A stretch of 42,351 nucleotides of DNA. It comes from Clostridia bacterium (GTDB lineage: Bacteria; Bacillota; Clostridia; Christensenellales; Aristaeellaceae). The translations under genes and the position numbers were made by a program. The notes under the pieces were generated by a model. The model made no database searches and was not told where the DNA came from. It saw only the letters and a list, made by a program, of their open reading frames with translations. Location: contig JAFURI010000019.1 in the NCBI GenBank assembly GCA_017471885.1, forward strand, positions 1-42,351, written 5' to 3'. Below, piece after piece: positions 23,533 through 32,533 of the stretch (position 1 is the first letter of the stretch; each line of letters begins with the position of its first letter).

Positions 23533-26500
23533 TGGCAAAGGATATGAGCAGACCCACGTTCCGTCTGCTGCCCGATCTGGAGGGCGAGGTCGTCCTTGAG
23601 CAGGGCATGGGCCTGTGTGCCGCGGGCGAAGATTTCCTGTCCGTGCTGGCGCAGACCATGGACGCATCCGGCGAGGCGCCCAATGCGGACGTGATGTACG
23701 GCGTGCGCAGGCGTGCGCGCGATATGCAGGACAAGGCCGTTGAGGCAGACTGGCGGGGCCTTGCGGCAACCGTGCTGCTGTGGGATACATGGGCGGAGCC
23801 CGGCGCGCAGCTGGACACGCCGGAGGTGAAGGCGGACACGCCCTTTGCCGCTATGATCCTGGCAGCCCGCCGCCCTTCGGAGCGGGGAAAAATGCATCTG
23901 GTTACGCTGTCCGGGGAGGGTGCAAGGGTTTCGCTGGGGCTGGTGCACGATCAGCTGGGCGTACTCCCTGCCGCATCGCCGTCGGATCTGAGCGGTCTGC
24001 TGCCCGAACGCGTCACATGGTACGACCAGGAGAGAAAGCGTTTTGTTGATCCGTCCGCGCTGCTCAACGAGCGGGATCGCGCGGTACTGATCCGCAGGCT
24101 GAATCTGCTGCCCGGCGAAGAGGCGAAGCGGTTTGCCTCCGCGCTTTTGCAGGAGGGGCTTCGCCACAGCCGTGTCGTCGCCGCACAGGAGGAAAACGCG
24201 CTGGCGGATCTGTCCGTGCGCGCGCTGGCGGTGTTCGGTCTGAAGGACACCGCAGGGTTTGAATGCCGCGAGGAGCGGTATCAGGCGGATCCGGCGGGGA
24301 ATCCCGTGCTGAACGCGCTGGGCATGGCTGCGCCTGTGATCCGGGAAAGCTTCGGCCCCCAGCGGACGTGGCTGTGGCAGGGCGCGCCTTTTGCCCGCTC
24401 CAGCTCGGCGACCGGCTTTGAGCCCACCCGTCGGAACGGGGAGGAGCAGGCTCTGGCGGCCGTTGCGGCGGAATGCTCGCTGATGACCGCATCCTCCGCT
24501 TGGCAGCGTCAGGCGGCAAAGGGACTGAAGGCGTGGATCAGCCGATGCGCCGGAGAGAGGGGCTTTTCTCCCGCAGCCCGGGAGCAGCTGTGGGAGATTG
24601 CCCGTCAGGCGGAAGCTGGCGGCGAAAGGATTCAGGAGAATGTGACGCTGCAGTGGCCATGGCCGGAGACCTCCGCCGCTGCGGCTTATGTGGTGCAGGA
24701 GGTGCTGGGCGAAAGCTTTGTGCAGGCGGGGAGTAATCCTTTCTCGGACAAGCTGACGCTGCTGCCCCATGCTGCGCCTGACGCGCTGGGGGATCCGGCG
24801 CTGTGCGTCAGCTGTTCGCTGCCCCTGGATGATACCGGCATGCCCTGCATGGCGCTGCCGCCCCTGTCCCGGGAAATGGCCATGGCGGCAGCGGAGCATC
24901 CGGAGTGCTTGCTGGCGGATTCCTTCTGCATGCAGGTGACGGAGCTGGGCGCGGTGGAAGCGTCCTTTACCCTGCAGGGAAAGCACGGTCAGGTGACCTT
25001 TCTGCGGGTGTACGATGAGGCGGATATCGTCCTCCTCCAGCCGGATGAAACGCCCACGGTGGCGGTCTGGCCCTCTGTGGCATTCCCCCAGGATCAGTGG
25101 AAGGCGTATCATGTGTATACCCACGGTCATGGACTGACGGTATCCACGCCCTGCCGCGGACAGTGGATCTGCGACGATGAGCATCTGTGGTCGGTGGTGA
25201 AGACGGAGGCGTTCCCCTCCTGTCTGTCGGTAAGCCGGGACGGCGTGTGTCTGGGCGCACTGCCCAATCAGCTGCCCGTGTTCCGCGCGGAGATGGCCGA
25301 AAACGCGGTGATCGCGCTGGATATGGGTGTGAGCGCCACCTCTGCGGCGATCCGTCAGGGCGAAAAGGTGACTCCGGTGCAGCTGCCCTGCCTTGTGAGG
25401 ACGCTGCTGCACGGCTCCCGTCCTGCGCCCTTCGACAGGGAATTCCTGCCGGCAGAGCCGCTGCAGGGGGTATGGCCTTCCACTGCCGCTCTGTTCAGGG
25501 ATACGGAGAATCCTGTCCCGCTGGTGGACGGCCATGCCGGCAGTGCGCAGGAGCTGGAGTGTGTGCGCACCTCGCTGAAGTGGAGCGCGCAGGGCCCCGA
25601 CCGCAAGGTGTGCCTGATGTATCTGCAGCAGGTGATGACCACGTCCGTCCTGTGTGCAAAGATGAACGGCGCGCGCAGCGTCGGCTGGCGCGTGGCGCTG
25701 CCTGCGGATCTGTCCCCGGCCCGCCGGAGCGCGATGCTGGATGCGGTACGCTCCCTTGCGCCCGTGGTTTCGCAGGAGACCTGCATGCCCCTGAATGTGA
25801 CGCAGGGCGCCGCTGTACGCTGCGTGGATGCGGATCAGGCCCTGGCGGCGTGGATGAAATCCTCCGGCTACCAGCGCGGCGGCTTCCTGAGTATGGACGT
25901 GGGCGGCGGCAGTACGGCGATGCAGCTGTGGCTCAGAGGTATGAGCAGACCCTGCGCTACGGTGCATCTGCCTATGGGTGTGCACAGCATGCTGCTGCAT
26001 ACGCTGATGCGCCGTCCGGAGGAACTGGAGCAGGAGCTTTCAGCCCTGCCGGATGAGACGCTGCGCCAGAACCTTGCCATCCAGCTGAAGAGCGCCCGCA
26101 CCAGCCGCAGGGCCTTCGAACGCAGCATGCTCCTGCTGGATGAGGCGCTGACCCGCTTTGCGCCCGTGCTTCATGAGAGCATGAACGCCGCGCTGGCCCG
26201 GGGAGAGATCAGCCTCCTGCAGTCCCTTGTGCTGTGCGGCTTCGCGTGGCTGATGACCACCTCCGGCCTGATGCTTGAGCGGGCCTGGCAGGACGCTACC
26301 GTCAATGACCGCCTGCCTCCGGAAATCCCGCTGTGCATGGCCGGCAACGGCAGCCGTCTGCTGACGGATCTGCCCGATACCCTGAAGCTGCGGCTGATGC
26401 GCTTCATCCCTGTGGGCATGAGCGGGGATAATCCTGTGCGGCAGGCATGGGTGATTCCCTCCTCCGTTCCCAAGCAGGAGACGGCCATGGGCGCGCTGCG

Positions 26501-26777
26501 TATGACGGAGGGCGTGTATGATCTGGCTGCGGATGCGCAGATCGCCGCGGACGACAGCTTGCCTGCGGTATCCTCGGCGCTGCTCAGGCGCTTCCTCATG
26601 GCGTTTGCCGCGGAGTTCCCTCAGGCTTTCCTGAGGCTCTGGCCAGGCATGCTGGAAAATGACGGAAGGCTGACGGAGGCTCTTCAGGAGAAGATGTACA
26701 CCCTGACGCTGGCCCATGCCGAGGCTACGCCGGCTTCGCTGGCGCTGTGTCTGGAGCAGCTGCGGGATCTGGAATAA
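23532..26777 (+). CDS. Large protein with C-terminal actin/Hsp70-type (ASKHA) ATPase domain
   Basis: The 1081-residue protein carries an ASKHA domain in its last 500 residues. Phosphate-1 loop VIALDMGVSATSAAI has D597 at the Hsp70 DLGTT position, phosphate-2 loop SMDVGGGSTAMQL has D789, and the adenosine motif is LCMAGNGSR (934-942). Residues 1-590 match nothing I know: an alpha/beta first third, a basic/helical segment near 310-360 and a beta-rich section at 440-560 (VTFLRVYDEADIVLLQPDE). No TM or signal peptide. TGATG overlap with the tubulin-like gene implies coupled translation and a shared role. Whether it forms filaments or acts as a chaperone-like motor is not visible. Confidence 0.82.
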   Translation: MAKDMSRPTFRLLPDLEGEVVLEQGMGLCAAGEDFLSVLAQTMDASGEAPNADVMYGVRRRARDMQDKAVEADWRGLAATVLLWDTWAEPGAQLDTPEVKADTPFAAMILAARRPSERGKMHLVTLSGEGARVSLGLVHDQLGVLPAASPSDLSGLLPERVTWYDQERKRFVDPSALLNERDRAVLIRRLNLLPGEEAKRFASALLQEGLRHSRVVAAQEENALADLSVRALAVFGLKDTAGFECREERYQADPAGNPVLNALGMAAPVIRESFGPQRTWLWQGAPFARSSSATGFEPTRRNGEEQALAAVAAECSLMTASSAWQRQAAKGLKAWISRCAGERGFSPAAREQLWEIARQAEAGGERIQENVTLQWPWPETSAAAAYVVQEVLGESFVQAGSNPFSDKLTLLPHAAPDALGDPALCVSCSLPLDDTGMPCMALPPLSREMAMAAAEHPECLLADSFCMQVTELGAVEASFTLQGKHGQVTFLRVYDEADIVLLQPDETPTVAVWPSVAFPQDQWKAYHVYTHGHGLTVSTPCRGQWICDDEHLWSVVKTEAFPSCLSVSRDGVCLGALPNQLPVFRAEMAENAVIALDMGVSATSAAIRQGEKVTPVQLPCLVRTLLHGSRPAPFDREFLPAEPLQGVWPSTAALFRDTENPVPLVDGHAGSAQELECVRTSLKWSAQGPDRKVCLMYLQQVMTTSVLCAKMNGARSVGWRVALPADLSPARRSAMLDAVRSLAPVVSQETCMPLNVTQGAAVRCVDADQALAAWMKSSGYQRGGFLSMDVGGGSTAMQLWLRGMSRPCATVHLPMGVHSMLLHTLMRRPEELEQELSALPDETLRQNLAIQLKSARTSRRAFERSMLLLDEALTRFAPVLHESMNAALARGEISLLQSLVLCGFAWLMTTSGLMLERAWQDATVNDRLPPEIPLCMAGNGSRLLTDLPDTLKLRLMRFIPVGMSGDNPVRQAWVIPSSVPKQETAMGALRMTEGVYDLAADAQIAADDSLPAVSSALLRRFLMAFAAEFPQAFLRLWPGMLENDGRLTEALQEKMYTLTLAHAEATPASLALCLEQLRDLE

Positions 26778-26817
26778 GGAAAATGAAAGAAATCCGTCAT
26801 TCTTAACGGAGGATGCG

Positions 26818-26846
26818 TTGCATCCCGGCGCGCAGGGTGTTATAAT
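26818..26846 (+). promoter_or_regulatory. Promoter of the YitT-rRNA methyltransferase unit
   Basis: TTGCAT (26818-26823), 17 bp, TATAAT (26841-26846). The -35 sits within a 6-bp hairpin (26811-26825). RBS AGAGGAG precedes ATG 26882. No terminator is seen after the ASKHA gene, so read-through is possible. Confidence 0.8.
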
Positions 26847-26881
26847 AGGCGAGTACTTTTCGGGAAAAGAGGAGCTTAGTC

Positions 26882-27751
26882 ATGGACGTACAGAAGAAGT
26901 CCCGCGAACAGGTGATCAGGGAATGGCTGCTTTTGACGCTGGGAACGATACTCACCTCGGCAGGCGTGTATCTGTTCAAGTTCCCCAATAATTTTTCCAC
27001 CGGCGGCGTAAGCGGCATTTCGGTGGTGCTTGGTCACTATTTCCCCGGCATCACGCCAGGCGACTTTGTCATGGTGATCAACATGGCGCTGCTGCTGATC
27101 GGCTTCCTTGTGTTCGGCAGGAGCTTCGGCGTGCGCACGGCCTACGTCAGTACGCTGATGAGCACCCTGATCTGGGTGTGGGAGCGCGTGATTCCTCTGA
27201 CCCAGCCCATGACCAGCCAGCCGCTGATGGAACTGATCTTCGCGGTGGGCCTGCCTGCGGTGGGCTCTGCGATCCTGTTCAATCTGGATGCATCCTCCGG
27301 CGGCACGGACATCGTGGCCATGATCCTCAAAAAGTACACCAGCCTGAACATCGGCAACGCGCTGATGGTCTCCGACTGCGTCATCACGCTGATGGCCTGC
27401 GTGGCCTTCGGCATGGAGACGGGCCTGTTCTCCGTGCTGGGCCTTCTGATGAAGTGCTTGCTGGTGGATATGGTGCTGGAGAACATCCGCATTCACAAGT
27501 ATTTCCACATCATCACCACCAAGCCGGAGCAGATTGCGGACTACGTCAACAATACCCTGCACCGGGGCGCGACGGAACTGCGCGGCGAGGGCTCCTATAC
27601 CCATGAGGGACGCACCGTGCTCATGACGGTGATGAACCGCCGTGAGGCGATCATGCTGCGCCGGTATGTGCGTCAGGTGGATCCCCACGCGTTTGTGCTG
27701 ATCATGAACACCGGCGACATCATCGGCAAGGGCTTCAGAGGAACGAACTGA
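26882..27751 (+). CDS. YitT family membrane protein (first copy)
   Basis: The 289-residue protein has about five TM helices, including the family marks FPNNFSTGGVSGISVVL and NLDASSGGTDIVAMILKKYT, then a C-terminal DUF2179 domain (residues about 205-285, FHIITTKPEQIADYVNNTLH, VDPHAFVLIMNTGDIIGKGF). The transported substrate of the family is not settled. It has its own promoter and precedes the RNA methyltransferase gene by 15 nt. A second, related gene lies at 34382..35260. Confidence 0.92.
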   Translation: MDVQKKSREQVIREWLLLTLGTILTSAGVYLFKFPNNFSTGGVSGISVVLGHYFPGITPGDFVMVINMALLLIGFLVFGRSFGVRTAYVSTLMSTLIWVWERVIPLTQPMTSQPLMELIFAVGLPAVGSAILFNLDASSGGTDIVAMILKKYTSLNIGNALMVSDCVITLMACVAFGMETGLFSVLGLLMKCLLVDMVLENIRIHKYFHIITTKPEQIADYVNNTLHRGATELRGEGSYTHEGRTVLMTVMNRREAIMLRRYVRQVDPHAFVLIMNTGDIIGKGFRGTN

Positions 27752-27766
27752 TACGGAGGCTGAGGG

Positions 27767-28513
27767 ATGGAACACCTGACCAGTCTGAAAAATCCGAAAA
27801 TCCAGCTGTGGAAGTCGCTCAAGGACCGCAAGGGCCGCCGCGAAACCGGATGCTTTCTGGTGGAGGGCCGCAAGATGGTGGAGGAGGCGCTGAAGTCCTC
27901 CTTCCCCGTGGAGGCGGTGCTGGCGGACGCGGCGCGGCTGGAGCAGCTTGCGCTGCCAGAGGATATTCCGGTATATGCCATGCCGGAGCATGTGCTTGCG
28001 GCGGTATGCGATACCAAAACGCCCCAGGGGATTGCCGCGGTGGTGCGCATCACGGATGCGCCTGCGTCGGGCACGAAAATCGTTGTGCTGGACGGTGTGC
28101 AGGATCCGGGCAACGTGGGTACCATCATCCGCACGGCAGATGCGGCGGGGCTGGACGGCGTGATGCTTTCCGGCCAGTGTGCGGATCTGTTCAGCCCGAA
28201 GGTGCTTCGGGCGACCATGGGCAGCGTCTTCCGCATGGGCGTAAGGGTGACCGATGATCTCCCTGGCGAGCTGACGAAAATGAAGCGGGAGGGCTTCAGC
28301 GTGATTTCCTCCCAGCTGGATGGAACGCCCTTTTATGAGCGCGAAGCGGTAGGTGAAAAGTTTTGTCTGGTGATCGGAAGCGAGGGCAACGGCGTGACCC
28401 CTGAGGTGCAGGCTGTGGCCACTCACCGGGTGAAGCTGCCCATGCGCGGCGGTGCGGAGAGCCTCAACGCAGCTGTGGCGGCGGGCATTATGATGTACGA
28501 GCTGATGCGGTGA
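27767..28513 (+). CDS. TrmH/SpoU family RNA 2'-O-methyltransferase
   Basis: The 248-residue protein has an N-terminal substrate-binding part (TGCFLVEGRKMVEEAL) and a C-terminal SPOUT knot. Signature motifs are VQDPGNVGTIIRTADAAG (motif 1), FCLVIGSEGNGV (motif 2) and LPMRGGAESLNAAVAAGI (motif 3). It should 2'-O-methylate a ribose in tRNA or rRNA; the family member near pheS in Firmicutes is of this type, but pheS is not in this window. RBS GGAGG before ATG 27767. It ends 68 nt before a bidirectional terminator; the gap holds only short hairpins. Confidence 0.95.
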   Translation: MEHLTSLKNPKIQLWKSLKDRKGRRETGCFLVEGRKMVEEALKSSFPVEAVLADAARLEQLALPEDIPVYAMPEHVLAAVCDTKTPQGIAAVVRITDAPASGTKIVVLDGVQDPGNVGTIIRTADAAGLDGVMLSGQCADLFSPKVLRATMGSVFRMGVRVTDDLPGELTKMKREGFSVISSQLDGTPFYEREAVGEKFCLVIGSEGNGVTPEVQAVATHRVKLPMRGGAESLNAAVAAGIMMYELMR

Positions 28514-28576
28514 GTGCAGGGGTCACGGCGCACAGAGGGTGTGCCGCGACGCGGATATGCAGGATGATAGGATGAT

Positions 28577-28610
28577 AAAAAGCGCGCAGATATTTGTCTG
28601 CGCGCTTTTT
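28577..28610. terminator. Bidirectional intrinsic terminator
   Basis: A 10-bp GC-rich stem (28581-28590 with 28597-28606) with 6-nt loop is flanked by AAAA and TTTTT. It serves the methyltransferase and the convergent hflX. Confidence 0.95.
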
Positions 28611-28653
28611 GTTCAACAGGCTGTATGCACCGGCGGCAGCGCCTACTGCCGCG

Positions 28654-30414
28654 TTACTTCTTCAGGATATCCTTGCCGTAGCGGCTGACCAGCCGGTCGC
28701 GGTCAGCCTGCGCAAGCACGATGGTCAGCTCGATGCCCTCGTCGGTGTAGTTTTCGTTGACCACCCGGCCCAGCGGACGAATCTGCGAAAGCACGCCGTA
28801 CTGGGCGAAGGGCAGGAAGAAGGTCACCGGGGCGTAGGTCTTCTGCAGCTCACGGGCGATCCGGTCCTTCAGCTCCTCCAAACCTTCGCCGGTCTTGGCG
28901 GAGATCATCACCGCGCCGGGAATGGCGGGGTTCGCCAGCCCCAGGTCCACCTTGTTGATCACCTCAATCCGCGGCTGCTCCGTCGCGCCCAGATCGTTCA
29001 GCACCTCCTCCACGGTTTCGTGCTGATGGAGCATCTCGCTGCTGGCGCCGTCGGAGACGATCACCAGCACGTCCGCCAGCGCGGCCTCCTCCAGCGTGGA
29101 GCGGAAGGCGCTGACCAGCGTGTGCGGCAGCTTGCGGATGAAGCCGACCGTATCCGTCAGCAGATAGGGGGTGTGCTCGGCGGTCTCCATGCGGCGGCTG
29201 ACTGCGTCCAGCGTGGCAAAGAGCTGATCCTGTGCGTACACGTCTGCGCCGGTCATGGTGTTGAGCAGGGTGGACTTGCCGGAGTTGGTATAGCCCACCA
29301 GCGCCACCACGGGCACGTCGTTCTTTTCGCGGCTCTTGCGGCGCAGAGCGCGCTGCTTCTCCACCGCGTCCAGACGGCGGCGCAGCTCGGTCATGCGCTC
29401 GCGGATACGGCGGCGGTTCATTTCCAGCTTGCTTTCGCCGGGGCCGCGGGTGCCGATGCCGCCGGCCAGACGGCTCAGCACCAGACCCTGACCGATCAGC
29501 CTGGTGGACTGGTACTGCAGCTGTGCCAGCTCGACCTGCAGCTTGCCCTCCGCGCTGGATGCGCGCTGGGCGAAGATGTCCAGAATCAGCGTGGTGCGGT
29601 CCACCACCTTCACATGGAGGATATCCTCCAGATTGCGCACCTGAATGCCGGTCAGCTCTTCATCCAGGATGCACACGTCGGCCTCCAGCGCCTGGCACTG
29701 CCGGCACAATTCGTCCGCGCGGCCGCGGCCAATAAACAGCGCGTTGTCGGGCTTGTCCCTCTTCTGCAGGAAGGAGGCGACCACCTCCGCGCCGGCAGTG
29801 TCAGCCAGCCGGGCCAGCTCCTGCAGGGATTCCTCGCTCTCGATGCCCATGAGCACCGCGCGCTCCTTCTGGTGGGTTTTGCTTTCGGCTTCGCCCCAGC
29901 CCACCAGACGGTCGCTCTCAAAAATCTGCTGCATCCACGCATCGTCCGGGGTACGGTACCAGCGGGCGGGCTCGTCCATGAGGATGTTCTGCTTTTCGCC
30001 CAGGAACGCAGCCTGCACAAAGGTGGGCTCGCCGCCCTGGCAGCCGATGGCGACCATCGCGTCGTAGCGGAAGGAGCGCAGCGCGGACAGATCCACGTCG
30101 CTCAGGCGGCCGTCGCCGTTGGGATGGGTATGCACGCACCGCACGCAGCTCAGGCGCTGGGCGTTGCGGCGCAGGCGGTAATCCCGCAGCTCCACGTCAC
30201 GGTCGGTGCCTACGCACACCTCTACAATCTCGCCGTCACGGGTGATATAGACCGCGATTTCCCGGTTCATCATGGCGGTGAACTTCGCCAGAACCTGCAT
30301 CAGCTCCCGGGGAAGGAATTCATCCTCGTCCACCTCATACAGATACAGCTGCCCCATGGCGGCGATGAGGGAATCCTTCACGCCGGAGAGGTTGCCGTGT
30401 ACTTCCTGTTTCAT
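28654..30414 (-). CDS. hflX: GTPase HflX with N-terminal JAMM-like domain
   Basis: The 586-residue protein is longer than usual HflX (about 430). Residues 1-170 form an extra domain with VHTHPNGDGRLSDVDL, a precise HxHP-x6-SxxD JAMM zinc motif (H95, H97, S105, D108). Then the HflX N-terminal domain (about 190-330, FIGRGRADEL) and a helical linker (RGPGESKLEMNRRRIRERM) lead to the G domain: G1 GYTNSGKST at 374, G3 DTVGF, G4 NKVD, G5 SAKTG. HflX splits stalled or hibernating ribosomes. ATG 30414 follows GAGGT; an upstream in-frame extension to 30537 runs through the promoter and is rejected. Confidence 0.93.
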   Translation of the reverse strand: MKQEVHGNLSGVKDSLIAAMGQLYLYEVDEDEFLPRELMQVLAKFTAMMNREIAVYITRDGEIVEVCVGTDRDVELRDYRLRRNAQRLSCVRCVHTHPNGDGRLSDVDLSALRSFRYDAMVAIGCQGGEPTFVQAAFLGEKQNILMDEPARWYRTPDDAWMQQIFESDRLVGWGEAESKTHQKERAVLMGIESEESLQELARLADTAGAEVVASFLQKRDKPDNALFIGRGRADELCRQCQALEADVCILDEELTGIQVRNLEDILHVKVVDRTTLILDIFAQRASSAEGKLQVELAQLQYQSTRLIGQGLVLSRLAGGIGTRGPGESKLEMNRRRIRERMTELRRRLDAVEKQRALRRKSREKNDVPVVALVGYTNSGKSTLLNTMTGADVYAQDQLFATLDAVSRRMETAEHTPYLLTDTVGFIRKLPHTLVSAFRSTLEEAALADVLVIVSDGASSEMLHQHETVEEVLNDLGATEQPRIEVINKVDLGLANPAIPGAVMISAKTGEGLEELKDRIARELQKTYAPVTFFLPFAQYGVLSQIRPLGRVVNENYTDEGIELTIVLAQADRDRLVSRYGKDILKK

Positions 30415-30448
30415 ATATGGATACCTCGCTTGGGTTGATGTCGGGGGT

Positions 30449-30477
30449 ATTGTATCACAGATGTGCCCCCTGCGTAA
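30449..30477 (-). promoter_or_regulatory. hflX promoter
   Basis: On the minus strand TTTACG (30477-30472), 17 bp, TGATACAAT (extended -10, TACAAT at 30454-30449). The start lies about 28 nt before ATG 30414. Confidence 0.72.
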
Positions 30478-30487
30478 AGGAATTTCC

Positions 30488-30516
30488 TTGCTTTCCGCTT
30501 CTATCGCTGGTATAAT
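30488..30516 (+). promoter_or_regulatory. Promoter of the membrane-anchored beta-propeller gene
   Basis: TTGCTT (30488-30493), 17 bp, TATAAT (30511-30516) with an upstream TGG (extended -10). It is divergent from the hflX promoter. Confidence 0.8.
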
Positions 30517-30548
30517 AAACTGTATTGCTATGGACAAAGGAGCAGACT

Positions 30549-31700
30549 ATGCAAGGCAAGGGCAAATCTATGTATGTTGACCGGCAGGGCGACGGCCGCC
30601 GCCGGCAGAAGCAGATCCGCAACTGGCTTATCCTGATTCTGATCGTCGCGGCGGTGATCACGGTATTCCAGCTGCTGGGGCGCAGCACCCGCACCAATGA
30701 GATATCCGCCACGGTCATGCCCTGCTACGCCAGTCAGGACGTGACGCCCTTCGGCGACAGCGTGCTGTACTATGACGGCGCATCCATCCACTGCCTCTCC
30801 GCCAGCGGTTCCATCCGCTGGAGCTATCCGGTGGGCGGCGGCGCGTCCTTCCATGCGCAGAACAACCATCTGGTCATCTGGGTGGGCAGCCAGCTGTTTA
30901 TTGTGGACAGAAACGGACGCCCCACCTATAACGAGAGCATGGGCGGGCAGATCCAGTTTGCCCGCGTGGGCGAAAACTATGCCGCGGTGGTGGTGGGCGA
31001 GGATATGTCCTCCTCGCTGGTCATCAAGGATCTGCAGGGCATTCAGGTGGATGAGGAGACGGAGGCCTACTCCGGCAAGCTTCTGCTGGATGCAGGCTTC
31101 TACGGCGACAAGGGTCAGTATATGTGGACGCTGTCCATCGACGTGTACGGCACTGCCGCCAACACGGTGCTGAATACCTTCCAGGTGGGCAAGATGAACA
31201 CCGGCGAGGTATCGCTGGGCGAGCCGCTGACCTACAAGGTGCTGTATGAGAACGGCAGACTTCGCGTATTTACCACGCAGCAGATGTACACCTACGATTA
31301 CAAGGGTGTGCAGGACGCCGAGGGTACCATGCTGGTGTACGGCTGGAAGCTGATCGACCACTACATCCCCGAGCGCGGCAGCGCCAGCATGCTGCTGGCA
31401 CCGACCACCCAGACCGGCGTGAGCCAGAGCCTGTCGGAGCTGCGCGTGCTGTCCGGCAATATGGACCGGCGCTACACGCTGCCCAGCGCCTGCGTGGGCG
31501 CGGCGGTACAGGGCAAGAATATCTATGCCTTCTCCGGCAACTATCTCTACCGTGCGGACGTGGATTCCCAGCGTTTCTACGGCTATGCGCTGCCTCTGCC
31601 CGAGGGCGTGACGGCCGAGGGCTTCCTGGGCCTGACCAGCAACGGCCGCGCGCTGCTGAGCTGCGGCGAAACGGTGTACTCCGTATCCCTGCCCCAGTAA
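30549..31700 (+). CDS. Membrane-anchored PQQ-like beta-propeller protein (DUF5711-like)
   Basis: The 383-residue protein has a basic N-terminus, a single TM helix (NWLILILIVAAVITVFQLLG, about residues 25-45) and a long extracellular part with repeated four-strand blades (VLYYDGASIHCLSASGSIRW, LFIVDRNGRPTYNESMGG, NGRLRVFTTQQMYTYD, NIYAFSGNYLYRADVDSQRF). This pattern is of beta-propellers, and single-pass forms like this are known as DUF5711. Function unknown. ATG 30549 has AAAGGAGC upstream; ATG 30525 is disfavoured. Confidence 0.82.
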   Translation: MQGKGKSMYVDRQGDGRRRQKQIRNWLILILIVAAVITVFQLLGRSTRTNEISATVMPCYASQDVTPFGDSVLYYDGASIHCLSASGSIRWSYPVGGGASFHAQNNHLVIWVGSQLFIVDRNGRPTYNESMGGQIQFARVGENYAAVVVGEDMSSSLVIKDLQGIQVDEETEAYSGKLLLDAGFYGDKGQYMWTLSIDVYGTAANTVLNTFQVGKMNTGEVSLGEPLTYKVLYENGRLRVFTTQQMYTYDYKGVQDAEGTMLVYGWKLIDHYIPERGSASMLLAPTTQTGVSQSLSELRVLSGNMDRRYTLPSACVGAAVQGKNIYAFSGNYLYRADVDSQRFYGYALPLPEGVTAEGFLGLTSNGRALLSCGETVYSVSLPQ

Positions 31701-31711
31701 ATGCACATAAC

Positions 31712-31742
31712 AAAAACTGCTCTGTCAGATGACAGAGCAGTT
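31712..31742 (-). terminator. Terminator-like hairpin, minus-strand polarity
   Basis: A 12-bp perfect stem (31715-31726 with 31731-31742) with an AGAT loop. The A-run (31712-31716) lies upstream on the plus strand, so the T-run exists only on the minus strand. It fits termination of the sigE transcript. Confidence 0.75.
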
Positions 31743-31769
31743 CAGATCATCAAAAAAGCCCGCAACCGC

Positions 31770-31803
31770 AAAGGCTCTTGCTGAAAAGCAGGAGCCTTTT
31801 CTT
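31770..31803 (+). terminator. Intrinsic terminator, plus strand
   Basis: A 13-bp stem with one G-T pair and a GAAA tetraloop (31770-31782 with 31787-31799) is followed by a T-rich tail ending at 31803. With the previous hairpin it separates convergent genes. Confidence 0.78.
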
Positions 31804-31804
31804 A

Positions 31805-32533
31805 TTACATACCGCTGGCCCGGAGCAGCTCGCCGTGGAGTCTCTGAAGGATCCGCTTTTCCTGCCGGGAGATGTAGCTCTGGCTGATGCCCAGCACGTC
31901 GGCTACCTCCTTCTGGGTCATCTCGGGCTGACCGGAAAGGCCGAAACGCAGATTCATGATCTTCTGCTCCCGGGGGGTCAGACGGGAAAGAGCGGCGAAG
32001 AGCATCTGCCGCTCGGCGGATTCCTCCATGGCTCGGCAGACGGTATCAGCCTCGGTGCCCAGCACGTCGGACAGGAGCAGCTCGTTGCCGTCCCAGTCGG
32101 TCTTCAGCGGTTCGTCCAGGGAGACCTCCAACCGGGTGCGGCTGTGGCGGCGCAGGAACATCAGCACTTCGTTTTCGATGCAGCGGCTGGCGTAGGTAGC
32201 CAGCTTGATTTTCTTCTGCGGGTCAAAGGTGTTGACGGCCTTGATCAGCCCGATGGTCCCGATGGAGATCAGATCCTCCAGCATTACGCCGGTGTTCTCA
32301 AACTTGCGGGCGATGAATACCACCAGACGCAGGTTGTGCTCGATCAGAATACGGCGGATGCTGCCGTCATCCTTGTGCAGGGAGGCCACAAGGGATTGCT
32401 CTTCCTCAAGGCTCAGGGGCGCAGGCAGAGGATCCGGCCCGCCGATGTAGTACAATTCGGCAGGATTGAGCCGGGACAGCATGGCGGACAGGCGGTCGCG
32501 GGCAAGGGAATAGAGCCGGAAGGTCATGGTCAT
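31805..32533 (-). CDS. sigE: Sporulation sigma factor SigE (pro-sigma-E)
   Basis: The 242-residue sigma-70 family protein has region 2 with the SigE hallmark [18 protein letters not shown] and [20 protein letters not shown], and region 4 ending [17 protein letters not shown]. The pro-sequence is present: 28 residues with hydrophobic/basic pattern before [14 protein letters not shown], the conserved segment around which SpoIIGA cleaves. Sigma-E directs mother-cell transcription after septation. Its ATG 32533 overlaps the spoIIGA stop by 4 nt, and AAGGAGG is nine bases upstream. This gene is a strong lineage marker for endospore formation. Confidence 0.97.
   Translation of the reverse strand: MTMTFRLYSLARDRLSAMLSRLNPAELYYIGGPDPLPAPLSLEEEQSLVASLHKDDGSIRRILIEHNLRLVVFIARKFENTGVMLEDLISIGTIGLIKAVNTFDPQKKIKLATYASRCIENEVLMFLRRHSRTRLEVSLDEPLKTDWDGNELLLSDVLGTEADTVCRAMEESAERQMLFAALSRLTPREQKIMNLRFGLSGQPEMTQKEVADVLGISQSYISRQEKRILQRLHGELLRASGM

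Noticed and set aside
23178..26000. Long minus-strand ORF (940 codons) opposite the two-filament genes
   Set aside because: His/Arg/Gln-rich low-complexity composition typical of mirror frames; no motifs or RBS.
28594..30438. Plus-strand ORF (614 codons) opposite hflX
   Set aside because: A mirror frame; hflX on the minus strand has all G motifs.
30415..30537. 41-residue N-terminal extension of HflX
   Set aside because: It runs through the hflX promoter and the divergent promoter.
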